Origin: a candidate division TA06 bacterium SM23_40
GTDB lineage: Bacteria > LJUI01 > SM1-40
Direction of reading: 5' to 3'
Length of the DNA stretch: 64,000 nucleotides
Assembly: GCA_001303705.1 (NCBI GenBank)
Contig: LJUI01000001.1
Coordinates: 11,711 to 75,710 of the forward strand
Position numbers and translations under genes: made by a program. Positions 43,841-52,815 of the stretch are shown one piece after another. Position 1 is the first letter of the stretch, and the number at the start of each line of letters is the position of its first letter. The notes beneath the pieces were generated by a model. The model did no database searches. It saw nothing but the letters and a program-made list of their open reading frames with translations, and was not told where the DNA came from.

Positions 43841-45032
43841 GCTTCGCTGCCTTCATAGCCCTGGGTCTGGTCGGCATACGAACTTCTCCTGCAATGACTT
43901 TTCGGTACACGTCCTCCATCCACTCCATATTGCAGTCTTGATCGGCGCACTGCTGGACCATCCCCACGTTTCTTTCGGCCATCTTCTCTCTTCGATCGTC
44001 ATCTGCTAGCAAGTCCCCGATAGCCTCTGCCAGACCGACATGGTCATCCGGCCCCACCACCAGTCCGTTCCTCCCATGATCGATCCATTCGCTCACGCAC
44101 GCCAGATCACTGACTATCGGTGCTGCTCCACATGCCATAGCTTCAATGAGTGAGACAGGACCTGAATCGAAACGTGGAACTGAGACAAACAGATCAGCGG
44201 CGCGATAGTACCGGTGCACCTGTGAGTAGTCGATGGGACCAACAAACCGAGTCCACCGCCCTATTCCGAGTTCATCTACTATTTTCCGGATCTTCCCGGA
44301 ATAGGCTCTGTCCTCATAGTTCCAGAGGAAGAGAAAATCGGTGTTTGGTGCCCGTTTCACGACTTCCGGTATGGCCCGGACGATCAATTCAGTGTTGCAT
44401 GTCGCGTCCAGGTTTCGCGAAGAGAGAACCACCTTTCTCCCGTCGGCATCCAGCCCCAGGCTGGCGCGCACACTCTCCCTGGACTTGTCTCTGTTGAAGA
44501 CCGCCAGATCGACCCCCCAGTGGAAGACGCAGACTCTCTCCTGAGCCACCCGGAGTCTGAGAATCTCGCCCACCAGACTGGTCGAGATCCCGGTCACTAC
44601 CCTCCCCCTCTCCAGAGCCCATCGCGACAGCCCCTGGCGCAGCAGCCACGGCCCTTTCGCTAGTGGCAACCAGACGTCGTCAAACGCCCAGACGGTGATC
44701 ACTCGCGGAACCATACTGACGAAGGCTCCCAGGTAGCCGGGGTAATACATCGATTGGACATGCACGACGTCAGGCCTGATCTCTCTCACGAGGCGCCGCA
44801 CTCTTCCGACTGCCGTCGCCACGGCCGCGTACCTTGCCCTGAACTCAAAGTGAGCATATCGATCCACTCTCGAGCGGGCCCCGGACCCCGCAGTCAGGTC
44901 ATGCATCACGACCCCCGACATCGGAACAGGGTGGTGGGTGATGACGTGGACCTCGTGTCCTCTGTCCGAGAACCACCGAGCAAACCGACGCACGTGAGGG
45001 TAGTCGCCCCACCCCGTGTAGCATATTCTCAA
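43833..45032 (-). CDS. Family 4 glycosyltransferase
   Basis: A 399-residue GT4 enzyme starting RICYTGWGDYPHVRRFARW, with HEVHVITHHPVPM and VVHVQSMYYPGYLG in the acceptor domain. The donor domain has VLSSRNLDATCNTELIVRAI, FVGPIDYSQVHRYYRAADLF and VPRFDSGPVSLIEAMACGAAPIVS. The region is like EpsF/Wza-linked GT4 enzymes, with serine-proline in place of one EX7E glutamate. It lies 37 bases after the flippase gene. Donor unknown. Confidence 0.88.
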   Translation of the reverse strand: MRICYTGWGDYPHVRRFARWFSDRGHEVHVITHHPVPMSGVVMHDLTAGSGARSRVDRYAHFEFRARYAAVATAVGRVRRLVREIRPDVVHVQSMYYPGYLGAFVSMVPRVITVWAFDDVWLPLAKGPWLLRQGLSRWALERGRVVTGISTSLVGEILRLRVAQERVCVFHWGVDLAVFNRDKSRESVRASLGLDADGRKVVLSSRNLDATCNTELIVRAIPEVVKRAPNTDFLFLWNYEDRAYSGKIRKIVDELGIGRWTRFVGPIDYSQVHRYYRAADLFVSVPRFDSGPVSLIEAMACGAAPIVSDLACVSEWIDHGRNGLVVGPDDHVGLAEAIGDLLADDDRREKMAERNVGMVQQCADQDCNMEWMEDVYRKVIAGEVRMPTRPRAMKAAKHG

Positions 45033-45069
45033 GAGTTCTCACCCCCATGCCTGTCGCCGACACGCAGCC

Positions 45070-46542
45070 TCATGCTCTGCTTCGGGCGAGAGGGTTTTTC
45101 GACTGGCAGACCGCCCACACTCTCGAACCGACGGAGCGCAGTTCTCCGTCGCATCGCAACAGCAGAAGTCCGTACACCAATATCAGGATGAGCGACGTGC
45201 CTATGGCTCCAGTCCACGACTGCAATATCGCTGGATACCGTGCCGCTAGTGCCAACCCCATAATGGCGGCGGCACCCGTGCAGCCGGCGGGCAAGCCGAG
45301 CCAATGCAGATAGTCCGCAGCCTCTATTCCGAGCAATCGATTAGCACGCCAAATGAGCAGCGCCGTGGCAACTACCTGCACTGTTGCGAACAACGCAGCT
45401 ACGCCGATGATGCCTCCGTGGACCGCGGAGTGATAGATGAACCCGATGGTGAGAGCGCCTTTTATCGCATTGATCGTGAGGGAGTCCCTCGGCCGACCCA
45501 GGGCATACAGAACCGTCGCGGCCGGCGCGCCGATCCCGGTCGTGACTCCGTATATGACGAGAATCCTGAGTGCTCCCAGAGCCGGGACCCATTTGCCGCC
45601 ATAGAGAAGCACCGCAAATGATGGCCCAAGCCCGGCCAGAGCGGCCGACACCGGCACGACGATTATCGCCAGGTAGCGAATCGTCTGAAGGTAGGTCTGT
45701 TTCAATTCGTTCACGTCCCGCTGAAGCCGAGAGTAGACCGGAAACATGACATTTGACACCACCCGTGTCACCCTCGTCGCCGGCAGATTGGCAACCCGGT
45801 ACGCGAAATCATAGTAACCGAGCGGTTTCACGCCGAGAATCCTGCCTATCGCTGCTCGATCGAATGTCATCAGGAGGAAGATAAGGATATTGTCGAGAAG
45901 TGCGATATTACCGTATCCCACAAGCCTCCTGGCAGTCTGCCACTTAAATCGAAGCCGCGGCCGGAAGGGAGAAATGAACCAGTAGTGGACTGTCAACAGC
46001 GCGTTGCCGAAGAGAGACCCGACGACGATACTCCATACCCCATACCCGAGCAGGGCGAGGGAGACACAGACGATCCCGTGAGCAAGAGAGGAGATGAGGG
46101 GCGGTATCGAGTTCTTCTTGAAATTCAGATTCTTCTGCAGCATCGTTGCTTGAACGACTCGCAGCGATATTATGATGAACGAGAAGCCGAGCACGCGCAG
46201 CACTGCTGTCAGCTCACTCGTCCCGAAGAACCGGGCGGCAATCGGCGATACCGCCCAGGTGCCGGCGCAGAGCACCACCGCGGTGCCCGTAATCAACGTG
46301 AACGCAGTGTGCGCCGACTCCTCGATCTCCTCCTGGTTGTGGATCAGGGCTGCCCCGAACCCCAGGTCCCTGACCATCCCCATCCAGCCGATCACGAGGG
46401 ATGCCATCGCAAAGACACCGAAGTCCTCGGGAGCGAGAAGAGCGGCGAGAAAGAGCGCCGTACAGAACTCGATACCCTGTCTGGCAGAGGTGCTGAACGA
46501 AACCCAGAAAAGACCTCTACGTACCGCAGACTCGACCTTCAT
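45070..46542 (-). CDS. Wzx-type polysaccharide flippase (MVF superfamily)
   Basis: A 490-residue polytopic protein with about 14 hydrophobic segments. It opens SAVRRGLFWVSFSTSARQGIE, followed by ALFLAALLAPEDFGVFAMASLV, GMVRDLGFGAALIHNQE, and a PLGYYDFAYRVANLPATRVTRVV segment, the order seen in Wzx/WzxC-like flippases. It should flip the undecaprenyl-linked repeat unit to the periplasm for polymerisation by the Wzy-type protein encoded at 49960. The C-terminal half is less conserved, as is usual. Confidence 0.9.
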   Translation of the reverse strand: MKVESAVRRGLFWVSFSTSARQGIEFCTALFLAALLAPEDFGVFAMASLVIGWMGMVRDLGFGAALIHNQEEIEESAHTAFTLITGTAVVLCAGTWAVSPIAARFFGTSELTAVLRVLGFSFIIISLRVVQATMLQKNLNFKKNSIPPLISSLAHGIVCVSLALLGYGVWSIVVGSLFGNALLTVHYWFISPFRPRLRFKWQTARRLVGYGNIALLDNILIFLLMTFDRAAIGRILGVKPLGYYDFAYRVANLPATRVTRVVSNVMFPVYSRLQRDVNELKQTYLQTIRYLAIIVVPVSAALAGLGPSFAVLLYGGKWVPALGALRILVIYGVTTGIGAPAATVLYALGRPRDSLTINAIKGALTIGFIYHSAVHGGIIGVAALFATVQVVATALLIWRANRLLGIEAADYLHWLGLPAGCTGAAAIMGLALAARYPAILQSWTGAIGTSLILILVYGLLLLRCDGELRSVGSRVWAVCQSKNPLARSRA

Positions 46543-46612
46543 TAGCCGCCTCGCCGCTCAACTGCGTGCTGTCCAGTTCGTCTGCCTCTATCCCACGTGG
46601 AGACGGGAACGC

Positions 46613-48478
46613 TCATACCGAGACCGTCTCATTCTGTCGTGCCCTGCGGGAGGGACGAATAGATCCGCCATCTCTGTCAGAGAATACGGCCGCCAGTCGT
46701 TTCAAATCGCGTCTTCTCGCTGCAAGAGTCCTGGGCAACTGCACAAGGTTCCAGCCGAAACCGTAGAGGAGGATCCCCCCATTGACCACGATGTTCGAAG
46801 GACGAAGGCGCCTGTGGTGCGCGAACGTGGCGCTGACGCGCCTCAGCGGATTACAGGCAATGCTCACCAGATCCGCCATCTGGATCGCGATTTCCTTCAC
46901 CGAGAGGTTCTTGATCGCGTAGCGGAGCTGGTTTCTCATCGCCAGCCGGCTTCGGGCCAGCCCGCGTTCTCCGCCCCCCTCTGAGAAGTGCCACAACGGC
47001 ACGTTCACCCGTATCATCCTGTAGCCCGCGCGCTTTGCCCTCAACTCGAAGTCGTCTTCATCTCCGTAACAGAAGTACGCCTCGTCGAGGAGCCCAACGG
47101 CGTGAATGACGTCGACCTTTATCAGAAGAGCACAACCGCTGATGTGTTCTGACTCTCTCGTCTCCAATCGATCCCATGATTCCGTCGCTTCATGAAACCG
47201 CGAGACATCCTCCTTACCGTACTCGCCAACCACATGGAACCCTACGATGCCGACTTTCTCATCTTCCTCCGCAGCCTGCACGCCGTAGTACAGCCATCGA
47301 GAATCGAAAAACATGTCGGTATTGACAAGAGCCACATACCGGGCACCGGTTCCGAGGGCATGTCGAATGCCGACGTTGTTACCTCCGGTCCATCCCAGAT
47401 TCTCTGCATTCCGAATGATGATTAGCCGAGGCATCAAGCGAGACGCGAATTCTACCGAGTCATCTTCCGATCCGTTATCGACGAACACGTATTCGGCATT
47501 TGAATAGCGCGTCTTGCTGAGCGACGGGAGGGAGTAGGCCAGGTGTCGATGACCGTTCCAGTTCACCATGATTACACAGACTTTCGGGTACTCTGCCAGC
47601 TGATGTGGAGCCCGCAGAGCACCTGGCGATCTGTCGCGGACCCGGGGCGATGGATTCTGGCAGACCGCCAGAAGATCGAGTGCCGAATCGATATTCTCCG
47701 GCGATACCCAGAAGTCGGCCGTCGTAATGAACGCCTTGCGGCAGAGCATGCCGAGCCGGGCCACCGCGGCGGCCGCATTCACGAGACTCTCTTTCACGCC
47801 TTCCGGAATCAGCCGGCGCATCCCCCAGAAATCATATCGGGCCATCCGGGTCCGCGTCCGAGACCTCCGCCGCCGAGGAGAATCTGCGACGAATTCCAGG
47901 TCGCGGACCCTCTGGCTGGCCTGAACGCCGAGGATCTCAACGTCAGTGAACCGCTCACAGAGGAGTTCATGAAGCTCCGGTGCCTCGAACTCCCTGACGT
48001 GGCACTCTACACAGCAAGTCCCCTGACGTGGGGAATAGAGTCTCTTGTTCAGCGTAGAGACAATGAACGTTCCGCCCGGTTCCAGGACCCGAGCAACCTC
48101 CTCTAGATAGCGCCTGGGGTGCTCCAGGTGCTCTATCGTCTGAAAGGAGACGACCATCTTGAATACTCCACTACGCAACCCGAGGTGCTGTGCGTCCATG
48201 GCGGCAAATGATGCGCCATCTCCTCCGTAGGTGCCCTCCGCCCGAGCTACTGCGGCAGAAGAGATGTCGACTCCGACAACCACAGCTCCGCCCCTGGCGA
48301 GCAGTGATGAACCGTACCCTTCGCCACTTCCCAGATCGAGCACTCGCATCCCAGCCCGCAGTCGAGACGAAACGAACTCATATGCAAACAGATGCTTGCA
48401 GAACTCATGTCGGGAACCAAGGTGATCGGGGATTGCCCGCTCCCCGTTGAAAACGAGAGAAGACTGTGCGTGCGCCAT
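46613..48478 (-). CDS. Methyltransferase-glycosyltransferase (GT2) fusion
   Basis: About 621 residues from the ATG at 48478, which has GGGGTG upstream. Residues about 20-190 form a class I SAM-dependent methyltransferase: MRVLDLGSGEGYGSSLLA (motif I), VVGVDISSAAVARAE, MVVSFQTIEHLEHPRRYLEE. After a linker, residues about 300-500 form a GT2 domain: VCVIMVNWNGHRHLAYSLPS, FVDNGSEDDSVEFA, ENLGWTGGNNVGIRHAL, and the metal site ALVNTDMFFDSRW, ending with CYGDEDDFELRAKRAGY. The product would methylate and transfer the same or linked sugars. Capping of the chain end is one possible role. It sits between the flippase and the SGNH gene. Confidence 0.85.
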   Translation of the reverse strand: MAHAQSSLVFNGERAIPDHLGSRHEFCKHLFAYEFVSSRLRAGMRVLDLGSGEGYGSSLLARGGAVVVGVDISSAAVARAEGTYGGDGASFAAMDAQHLGLRSGVFKMVVSFQTIEHLEHPRRYLEEVARVLEPGGTFIVSTLNKRLYSPRQGTCCVECHVREFEAPELHELLCERFTDVEILGVQASQRVRDLEFVADSPRRRRSRTRTRMARYDFWGMRRLIPEGVKESLVNAAAAVARLGMLCRKAFITTADFWVSPENIDSALDLLAVCQNPSPRVRDRSPGALRAPHQLAEYPKVCVIMVNWNGHRHLAYSLPSLSKTRYSNAEYVFVDNGSEDDSVEFASRLMPRLIIIRNAENLGWTGGNNVGIRHALGTGARYVALVNTDMFFDSRWLYYGVQAAEEDEKVGIVGFHVVGEYGKEDVSRFHEATESWDRLETRESEHISGCALLIKVDVIHAVGLLDEAYFCYGDEDDFELRAKRAGYRMIRVNVPLWHFSEGGGERGLARSRLAMRNQLRYAIKNLSVKEIAIQMADLVSIACNPLRRVSATFAHHRRLRPSNIVVNGGILLYGFGWNLVQLPRTLAARRRDLKRLAAVFSDRDGGSIRPSRRARQNETVSV

Positions 48479-48586
48479 GATCACCCCGCATCGACGTCGG
48501 ACTGTCACTCTCACTGCCTACGAGCACCAGCGCCCCCTCCGCGACCCCGACCGACCGACTCCCGGGCCGTCAGGTACATGTGAGGA

Positions 48587-49963
48587 TTAAGAACGTCTTG
48601 CGGCCAGAAGATCGAATTCGACCAGATAGCGCCCCACGATCTCTCCCAGTAGGCGATGGCCAGCCGAGTTCAGATGCCAATCGGTCTTGTAGTACAGGCG
48701 TCCGCCGGACGTCGCTCGATGGTCTCTAAACTCCGGCAGGGGATCTATGACCGAGATGCCGGCTCGCTCAGCCATTGGCCGAATCTGAGATGAGACCACA
48801 TCATCGAAGCGGAGGTCGGGTCTCTCGAGGCTCAGTATATGAGCGACCCTTGCTGTTCTTTCCTGATCGTCGTCCGGCTCGACTTGCTGCTTCGTCGGCA
48901 GCAGAACCAGGAGACACTCCGCTCCCACCGTCCCCACCTCATCTCCAAGCCAATCCAGGACCCTGTCGCACTTCCTGAATGCAGCTGCGATCTCATCTGG
49001 CCGCGTCCTGGCGAGATGGGCCTGAGTAAGACTCTGACCCATGCCCTCCGGTGAGATTGCCTCTGCGGCCTGACGTGCATTCACGGTGGCCTTTTCAGGG
49101 TCTGCCAGACCGAGCGTGGCCAGCACTGGACCAAGAGGCGACCGCTTTACCCAGTCTCTCATCAGTCGATAGCTCACCAGGTGCCGCTCGAGAAAGAATT
49201 TGGCAGCAAGGACCATTCCCCTGTCGTTTCCTGTCGGCGGAAGGGACGGCTGAATAGGATAGTCAGCCAGCACGAACTCGTTTCCTGCCGCCTCCTCGAG
49301 ATGCGGAACGGTCTCACTGAGCAGATTGACAATGTCGTTTCCCACATAGAAGACGACTATCACTATGTCGGGACGGTACAGGATCCCATACTGACGGAGC
49401 CAGAGGAGTTGTTGGAGGGGTCCATAGGTGGCGACTGCCGCGTTCAGCACCTGTACTCTGGGTCTTGTGCCGTGCTCGATGTTCGATCTGAAGAATTCCT
49501 CCAGGCGAGCTGCGAATAGTTCCTCGTTGTTGACTACACCATCCATGTGAGAGTCGCCCAGCACCAATAGCCGCAGACATCCTTCTGGCTTCTCGTAGTA
49601 GCTATCACCGTCCTGCCGCAGACCCTGGTTATTCGTCCTGAAACAGACGCGCTTCTGCTCGTGTTCGGGAAACGAGATGGAGACGTTTACGTCGGGATTG
49701 TGTTCAACGCCCAGCGAGGGGCTCGGCCGCATCAGCGTCTCCCACAGCGGCGGCTCTGTCTGACTTCGAATCCCCATCCAGACACGCAGACCGACCTCTA
49801 CAAATGTCAGACCGAACGCGCATGTGAAAATCAGGACGACGAGGTTTCCCGAAAGAGCCGAGAATCGACTCGCCCTTTCTGCCCGCACCCTGCCGCCTCG
49901 ACCCATGGGATCCGCGCTCTCCAATCGCTCCTTGGCGAATGCAACTACTCCCTGCTCGTTCAA
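48587..49963 (-). CDS. Membrane-anchored SGNH/GDSL hydrolase
   Basis: A 458-residue protein. One transmembrane helix (about 36-58: LVVLIFTCAFGLTFVEVGL) places the rest in the periplasm. The SGNH blocks are LLVLGDSHMDGV (nucleophile serine), VFYVGNDIVN (the Asn block) and TDWHLNSAGHRLLGE (the Asp-x-x-His block). Such enzymes in polysaccharide loci act as O-acetyl-esterases or O-acetyltransferases. No MBOAT acyltransferase is encoded nearby, which leans toward an esterase or a deacetylase-like role. Start and stop overlap: its first codons overlap the Wzy-type gene by four bases. Confidence 0.85.
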   Translation of the reverse strand: MNEQGVVAFAKERLESADPMGRGGRVRAERASRFSALSGNLVVLIFTCAFGLTFVEVGLRVWMGIRSQTEPPLWETLMRPSPSLGVEHNPDVNVSISFPEHEQKRVCFRTNNQGLRQDGDSYYEKPEGCLRLLVLGDSHMDGVVNNEELFAARLEEFFRSNIEHGTRPRVQVLNAAVATYGPLQQLLWLRQYGILYRPDIVIVVFYVGNDIVNLLSETVPHLEEAAGNEFVLADYPIQPSLPPTGNDRGMVLAAKFFLERHLVSYRLMRDWVKRSPLGPVLATLGLADPEKATVNARQAAEAISPEGMGQSLTQAHLARTRPDEIAAAFRKCDRVLDWLGDEVGTVGAECLLVLLPTKQQVEPDDDQERTARVAHILSLERPDLRFDDVVSSQIRPMAERAGISVIDPLPEFRDHRATSGGRLYYKTDWHLNSAGHRLLGEIVGRYLVEFDLLAARRS

Positions 49964-51654
49964 CTCTGTCGATCCCCCGACTCCACGATGAGATGCAGTG
50001 AACAGATCATTCCGACGATCAGCCAGAACATCATGCCGCCATCAATCACTCTTCTCAGATCCCACGTGCGCATATGAAGGGAAGCAGCTCCTCCTATCAT
50101 GCCCACTGTCAGGAAGCCGACGAAACTCCAGAGGTACCCCACAGTGAGACTCCGCGCTCTCCGATCCACCGCCGTACGGAGAGTCCGAACACTCTTCTTG
50201 AGCACGACCGCGATGAGGCCGATCCAGGCGATGAGCAGAGGCACCCCCCCTGTCGCTGCCTGATGGAGGAGGATGTGATGGGCCGAATTTACATAGAGCC
50301 GCATTTTCCCCCACCAGAAGATCCGCTCGGTGTACAAGGTGTAGTACCTGTCCCACATCCCCTCCCCAATGCCGGTCAGTGGGTAGTCGCGCAGGATCTT
50401 GAGCGCCACTTTCCAGGCATCGATCCGCGGCACCTGGCCCGCGACGACAGTGCTCCATGATTGCCAGCCCTGAAACCGCGAGAACAGGTTCGGCTGCACT
50501 GTGAATCCGATGATCAACACCGCCACGATGAGTCCCGACGTACAACAGAGAATCGGCAGACGCCGTGTGCGGTGAAGCGCGATGAAAGGGAGGGTTGTCA
50601 GCATCGGGAGTACTGTCGAACGCACCTGGGATGAGACGATTGCCGCGCCACAGAAGACAGCTCCCAAGGAGGCGAGAACAAGTGAACGCCGAACCTTCGC
50701 TATGGCGACGAGAGATATAGCCAGCGGCATCACGAAGATTCCCATGCAGCCGATAAGCCCCACGTGGTCGATCACACGGTAGATCTGCACGGAGTTGAGG
50801 ATGGCAGCCTGTGACATGTCAAACTGTTGGACTTGCAGGTAGAAGTAGTAGACGATACCGATTCTGAGTATCCCGTAACAGACTATTCCCCATGTCACCA
50901 TCACGGCTTCCCTCGCCGACCGTACCCGGCTCGCGACGATCACAAAAAAGAGCGGGAAACAGAATATCTCGAGAGACGCCTCCTGCAGACTCATGAGGGG
51001 GTCGACCGCGGCAAGGGAAGAGAGCAACACGAGAAAGATCCACGCCCCGACGTACGGACCGATTCCCGCGAGGCTGATGCTCCCTCGCCCGACGATGACA
51101 GGAGCCAGCGAGAAGAGGAAAAACATCCACACCGCGATCACGGTCGGCGAGATGAGAAATGGTCCCACCAAGCCGCCCGCGAACCACGCTGCGCGGAAGT
51201 CCCATTCCAGAAATGCGAGAAAGGGGAGAACGAGAAGCAGGGCGACCAGACCTTCGGGCCCTGGGCGCCTGACCGTCAGAACGCAGGCAATTGTGAATCC
51301 TGTCACGACGATCAGTCCGGCCAGCGAATATGTGAGGCCCACGATCTGGCCGACAAGGATGAGAGGCAGGCAAGCCGAAGCCAGTGCAGCCCCCAGAGCC
51401 ACATCTCCGAGAGTGCCGCGATCGCGAAGATCCAGCCCGGACAGAAATTGGCGGATATCGACGACTGCGACGACGAACGCAACGCACAACACCGCCAGAC
51501 TGGGCAGCAAGATCTTGACGAATCCCCCCAAGGTGCAGCCTTCGGCTGCCTGGCACACCGCCCGCCCGACGGCGGCTGCCCCGTACAGGAGGAGTCCATA
51601 GGCGACCCATCGACGAGCTGGTTCCTGCCTCCACTCCCTGCTCATAGAGATCAT
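49960..51654 (-). CDS. O-antigen ligase/polymerase (Wzy/WaaL-type)
   Basis: A 564-residue protein with about 12 hydrophobic segments and a large periplasmic loop (around 400-470). That loop contains the family's DYPLTGIGEGMWDRYY and NSAHHILLHQAATGGVPLLI, the H-x-x-x-L-x9-G-x-x-G-type signature of the O-antigen ligase domain. It may polymerise the repeat unit (Wzy) or ligate the finished chain (WaaL); sequence alone cannot decide, but its place in a locus with Wzx and Wzc favours Wzy. It overlaps the neighbours by four bases on both sides. Confidence 0.88.
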   Translation of the reverse strand: MISMSREWRQEPARRWVAYGLLLYGAAAVGRAVCQAAEGCTLGGFVKILLPSLAVLCVAFVVAVVDIRQFLSGLDLRDRGTLGDVALGAALASACLPLILVGQIVGLTYSLAGLIVVTGFTIACVLTVRRPGPEGLVALLLVLPFLAFLEWDFRAAWFAGGLVGPFLISPTVIAVWMFFLFSLAPVIVGRGSISLAGIGPYVGAWIFLVLLSSLAAVDPLMSLQEASLEIFCFPLFFVIVASRVRSAREAVMVTWGIVCYGILRIGIVYYFYLQVQQFDMSQAAILNSVQIYRVIDHVGLIGCMGIFVMPLAISLVAIAKVRRSLVLASLGAVFCGAAIVSSQVRSTVLPMLTTLPFIALHRTRRLPILCCTSGLIVAVLIIGFTVQPNLFSRFQGWQSWSTVVAGQVPRIDAWKVALKILRDYPLTGIGEGMWDRYYTLYTERIFWWGKMRLYVNSAHHILLHQAATGGVPLLIAWIGLIAVVLKKSVRTLRTAVDRRARSLTVGYLWSFVGFLTVGMIGGAASLHMRTWDLRRVIDGGMMFWLIVGMICSLHLIVESGDRQS

Positions 51655-52784
51655 CGTCGCCTCAATTTCGACTCTTTCTTGAAACCCTTGAAAACATCTG
51701 CGGGCGACCGAGGGCCTTCTTCTCCGGCCTCAGCGCTCTTCGTCTCCTCCTTGACTCCGCGGGCCGCAGGCGAAGCGGAAGTGACACCAGCTTGACCCGC
51801 CTTGCGTCCATACTCATGAGACAGACGTTCGATTGATTCTTTGAGCCCGGCCCGTCTCCTGAGCAACACTTCCTGGTGGTGCCGTTCGTCCTCGAGACGA
51901 CGCCTCAGCTCTTCGCTCTCCTGTTTGAGCTTTTCAACATTCGCTGTGAGTTTCTGATACTCCTCGGTTCGAGCCTCTGTCTCCTGTACAAGGCGCTCCT
52001 GCTGGGCAGTAATCTGTTTCGTCCTCTTCTCCGCCTCTGCCAATTCCTTAGTGAGCTGCTCGAGCGTGGCCTTCTCCTGCGCAGCCTTCTCCCTCAGAGA
52101 GGACTCCTCCTTCTTCGTCTTCGCCAGACTGGCTTTACACGTCTCTTCCTCCTGTTTGAGCTTCCCTATCGTTTCCGAGAGTTCCCCTTCTCTTCCGGAT
52201 TCGATCGCCGTTCGTATCTCCTGCACGGTCCTCGCTACGACGCCTCCCACCAAGAATGACACCCCCACAACTCCCAGAATCGCTGCGACCATCCAGACCA
52301 CCGGCAACAGGCCGAGTACGTGGCTCTTCACCACCTCATCTACTGCCTCGACCTCGCGCGAAGAGAGTCCTATGCGTACAAGTCCGATTACCTCCCCACC
52401 CAACTCTATCGGGATCCGTGCCTCAAGTATCTCCTCGGGGCCGTCTCCGCCCGATTCATCGCCGGCCTTCTGGACTGCATGATACGCTCGTTTCGCTCCA
52501 TGTTCATCCTCGATACCGATGTACCGAATTGCAGGATCATCGTGCAGCGCCGCGCCAACGACGAGATCAAGCGTTACATCATCACCAAGGATGAGCGGGT
52601 CTATCGAGAGCCGGGCAACGCCCCCTCCGACCAGACTCCCCCTCCTCAGCACCTCATCCCTGGCGCGAGACTCGACGATCTCCGTCGCTCCCTTCCAGGC
52701 CACTACGAGGCCGCTACACACGACCACTGCGGTCCAGAGCATGAAGGGGATCGCGAATTGAATGCGGAATCGTGACGTAATCAT
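51651..52784 (-). CDS. Two-helix periplasmic sensor-like protein with a long coiled coil
   Basis: A 377-residue protein. Two hydrophobic helices (about 9-31 and 155-178) enclose an extracytoplasmic region of about 125 residues. That region has RRGSLVGGGVARLSIDPLIL and ELGGEVIGLVRIGLSS, similar to the Cache/sensor region of chemoreceptors and kinases. A cytoplasmic coiled coil follows the second helix (about 190-345, rich in K/E with heptads such as LTKELAEAEKRTKQI), then a disordered tail. There is no HAMP, kinase, GGDEF or methyl-accepting signalling domain. It may sense polysaccharide and hold the cytoplasmic part of the assembly machinery. I recognise no family. Confidence 0.7.
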   Translation of the reverse strand: MITSRFRIQFAIPFMLWTAVVVCSGLVVAWKGATEIVESRARDEVLRRGSLVGGGVARLSIDPLILGDDVTLDLVVGAALHDDPAIRYIGIEDEHGAKRAYHAVQKAGDESGGDGPEEILEARIPIELGGEVIGLVRIGLSSREVEAVDEVVKSHVLGLLPVVWMVAAILGVVGVSFLVGGVVARTVQEIRTAIESGREGELSETIGKLKQEEETCKASLAKTKKEESSLREKAAQEKATLEQLTKELAEAEKRTKQITAQQERLVQETEARTEEYQKLTANVEKLKQESEELRRRLEDERHHQEVLLRRRAGLKESIERLSHEYGRKAGQAGVTSASPAARGVKEETKSAEAGEEGPRSPADVFKGFKKESKLRRR

Positions 52785-52815
52785 TCGTTCTCACCTGACC
52801 TTGTCGGAGGGTGCA

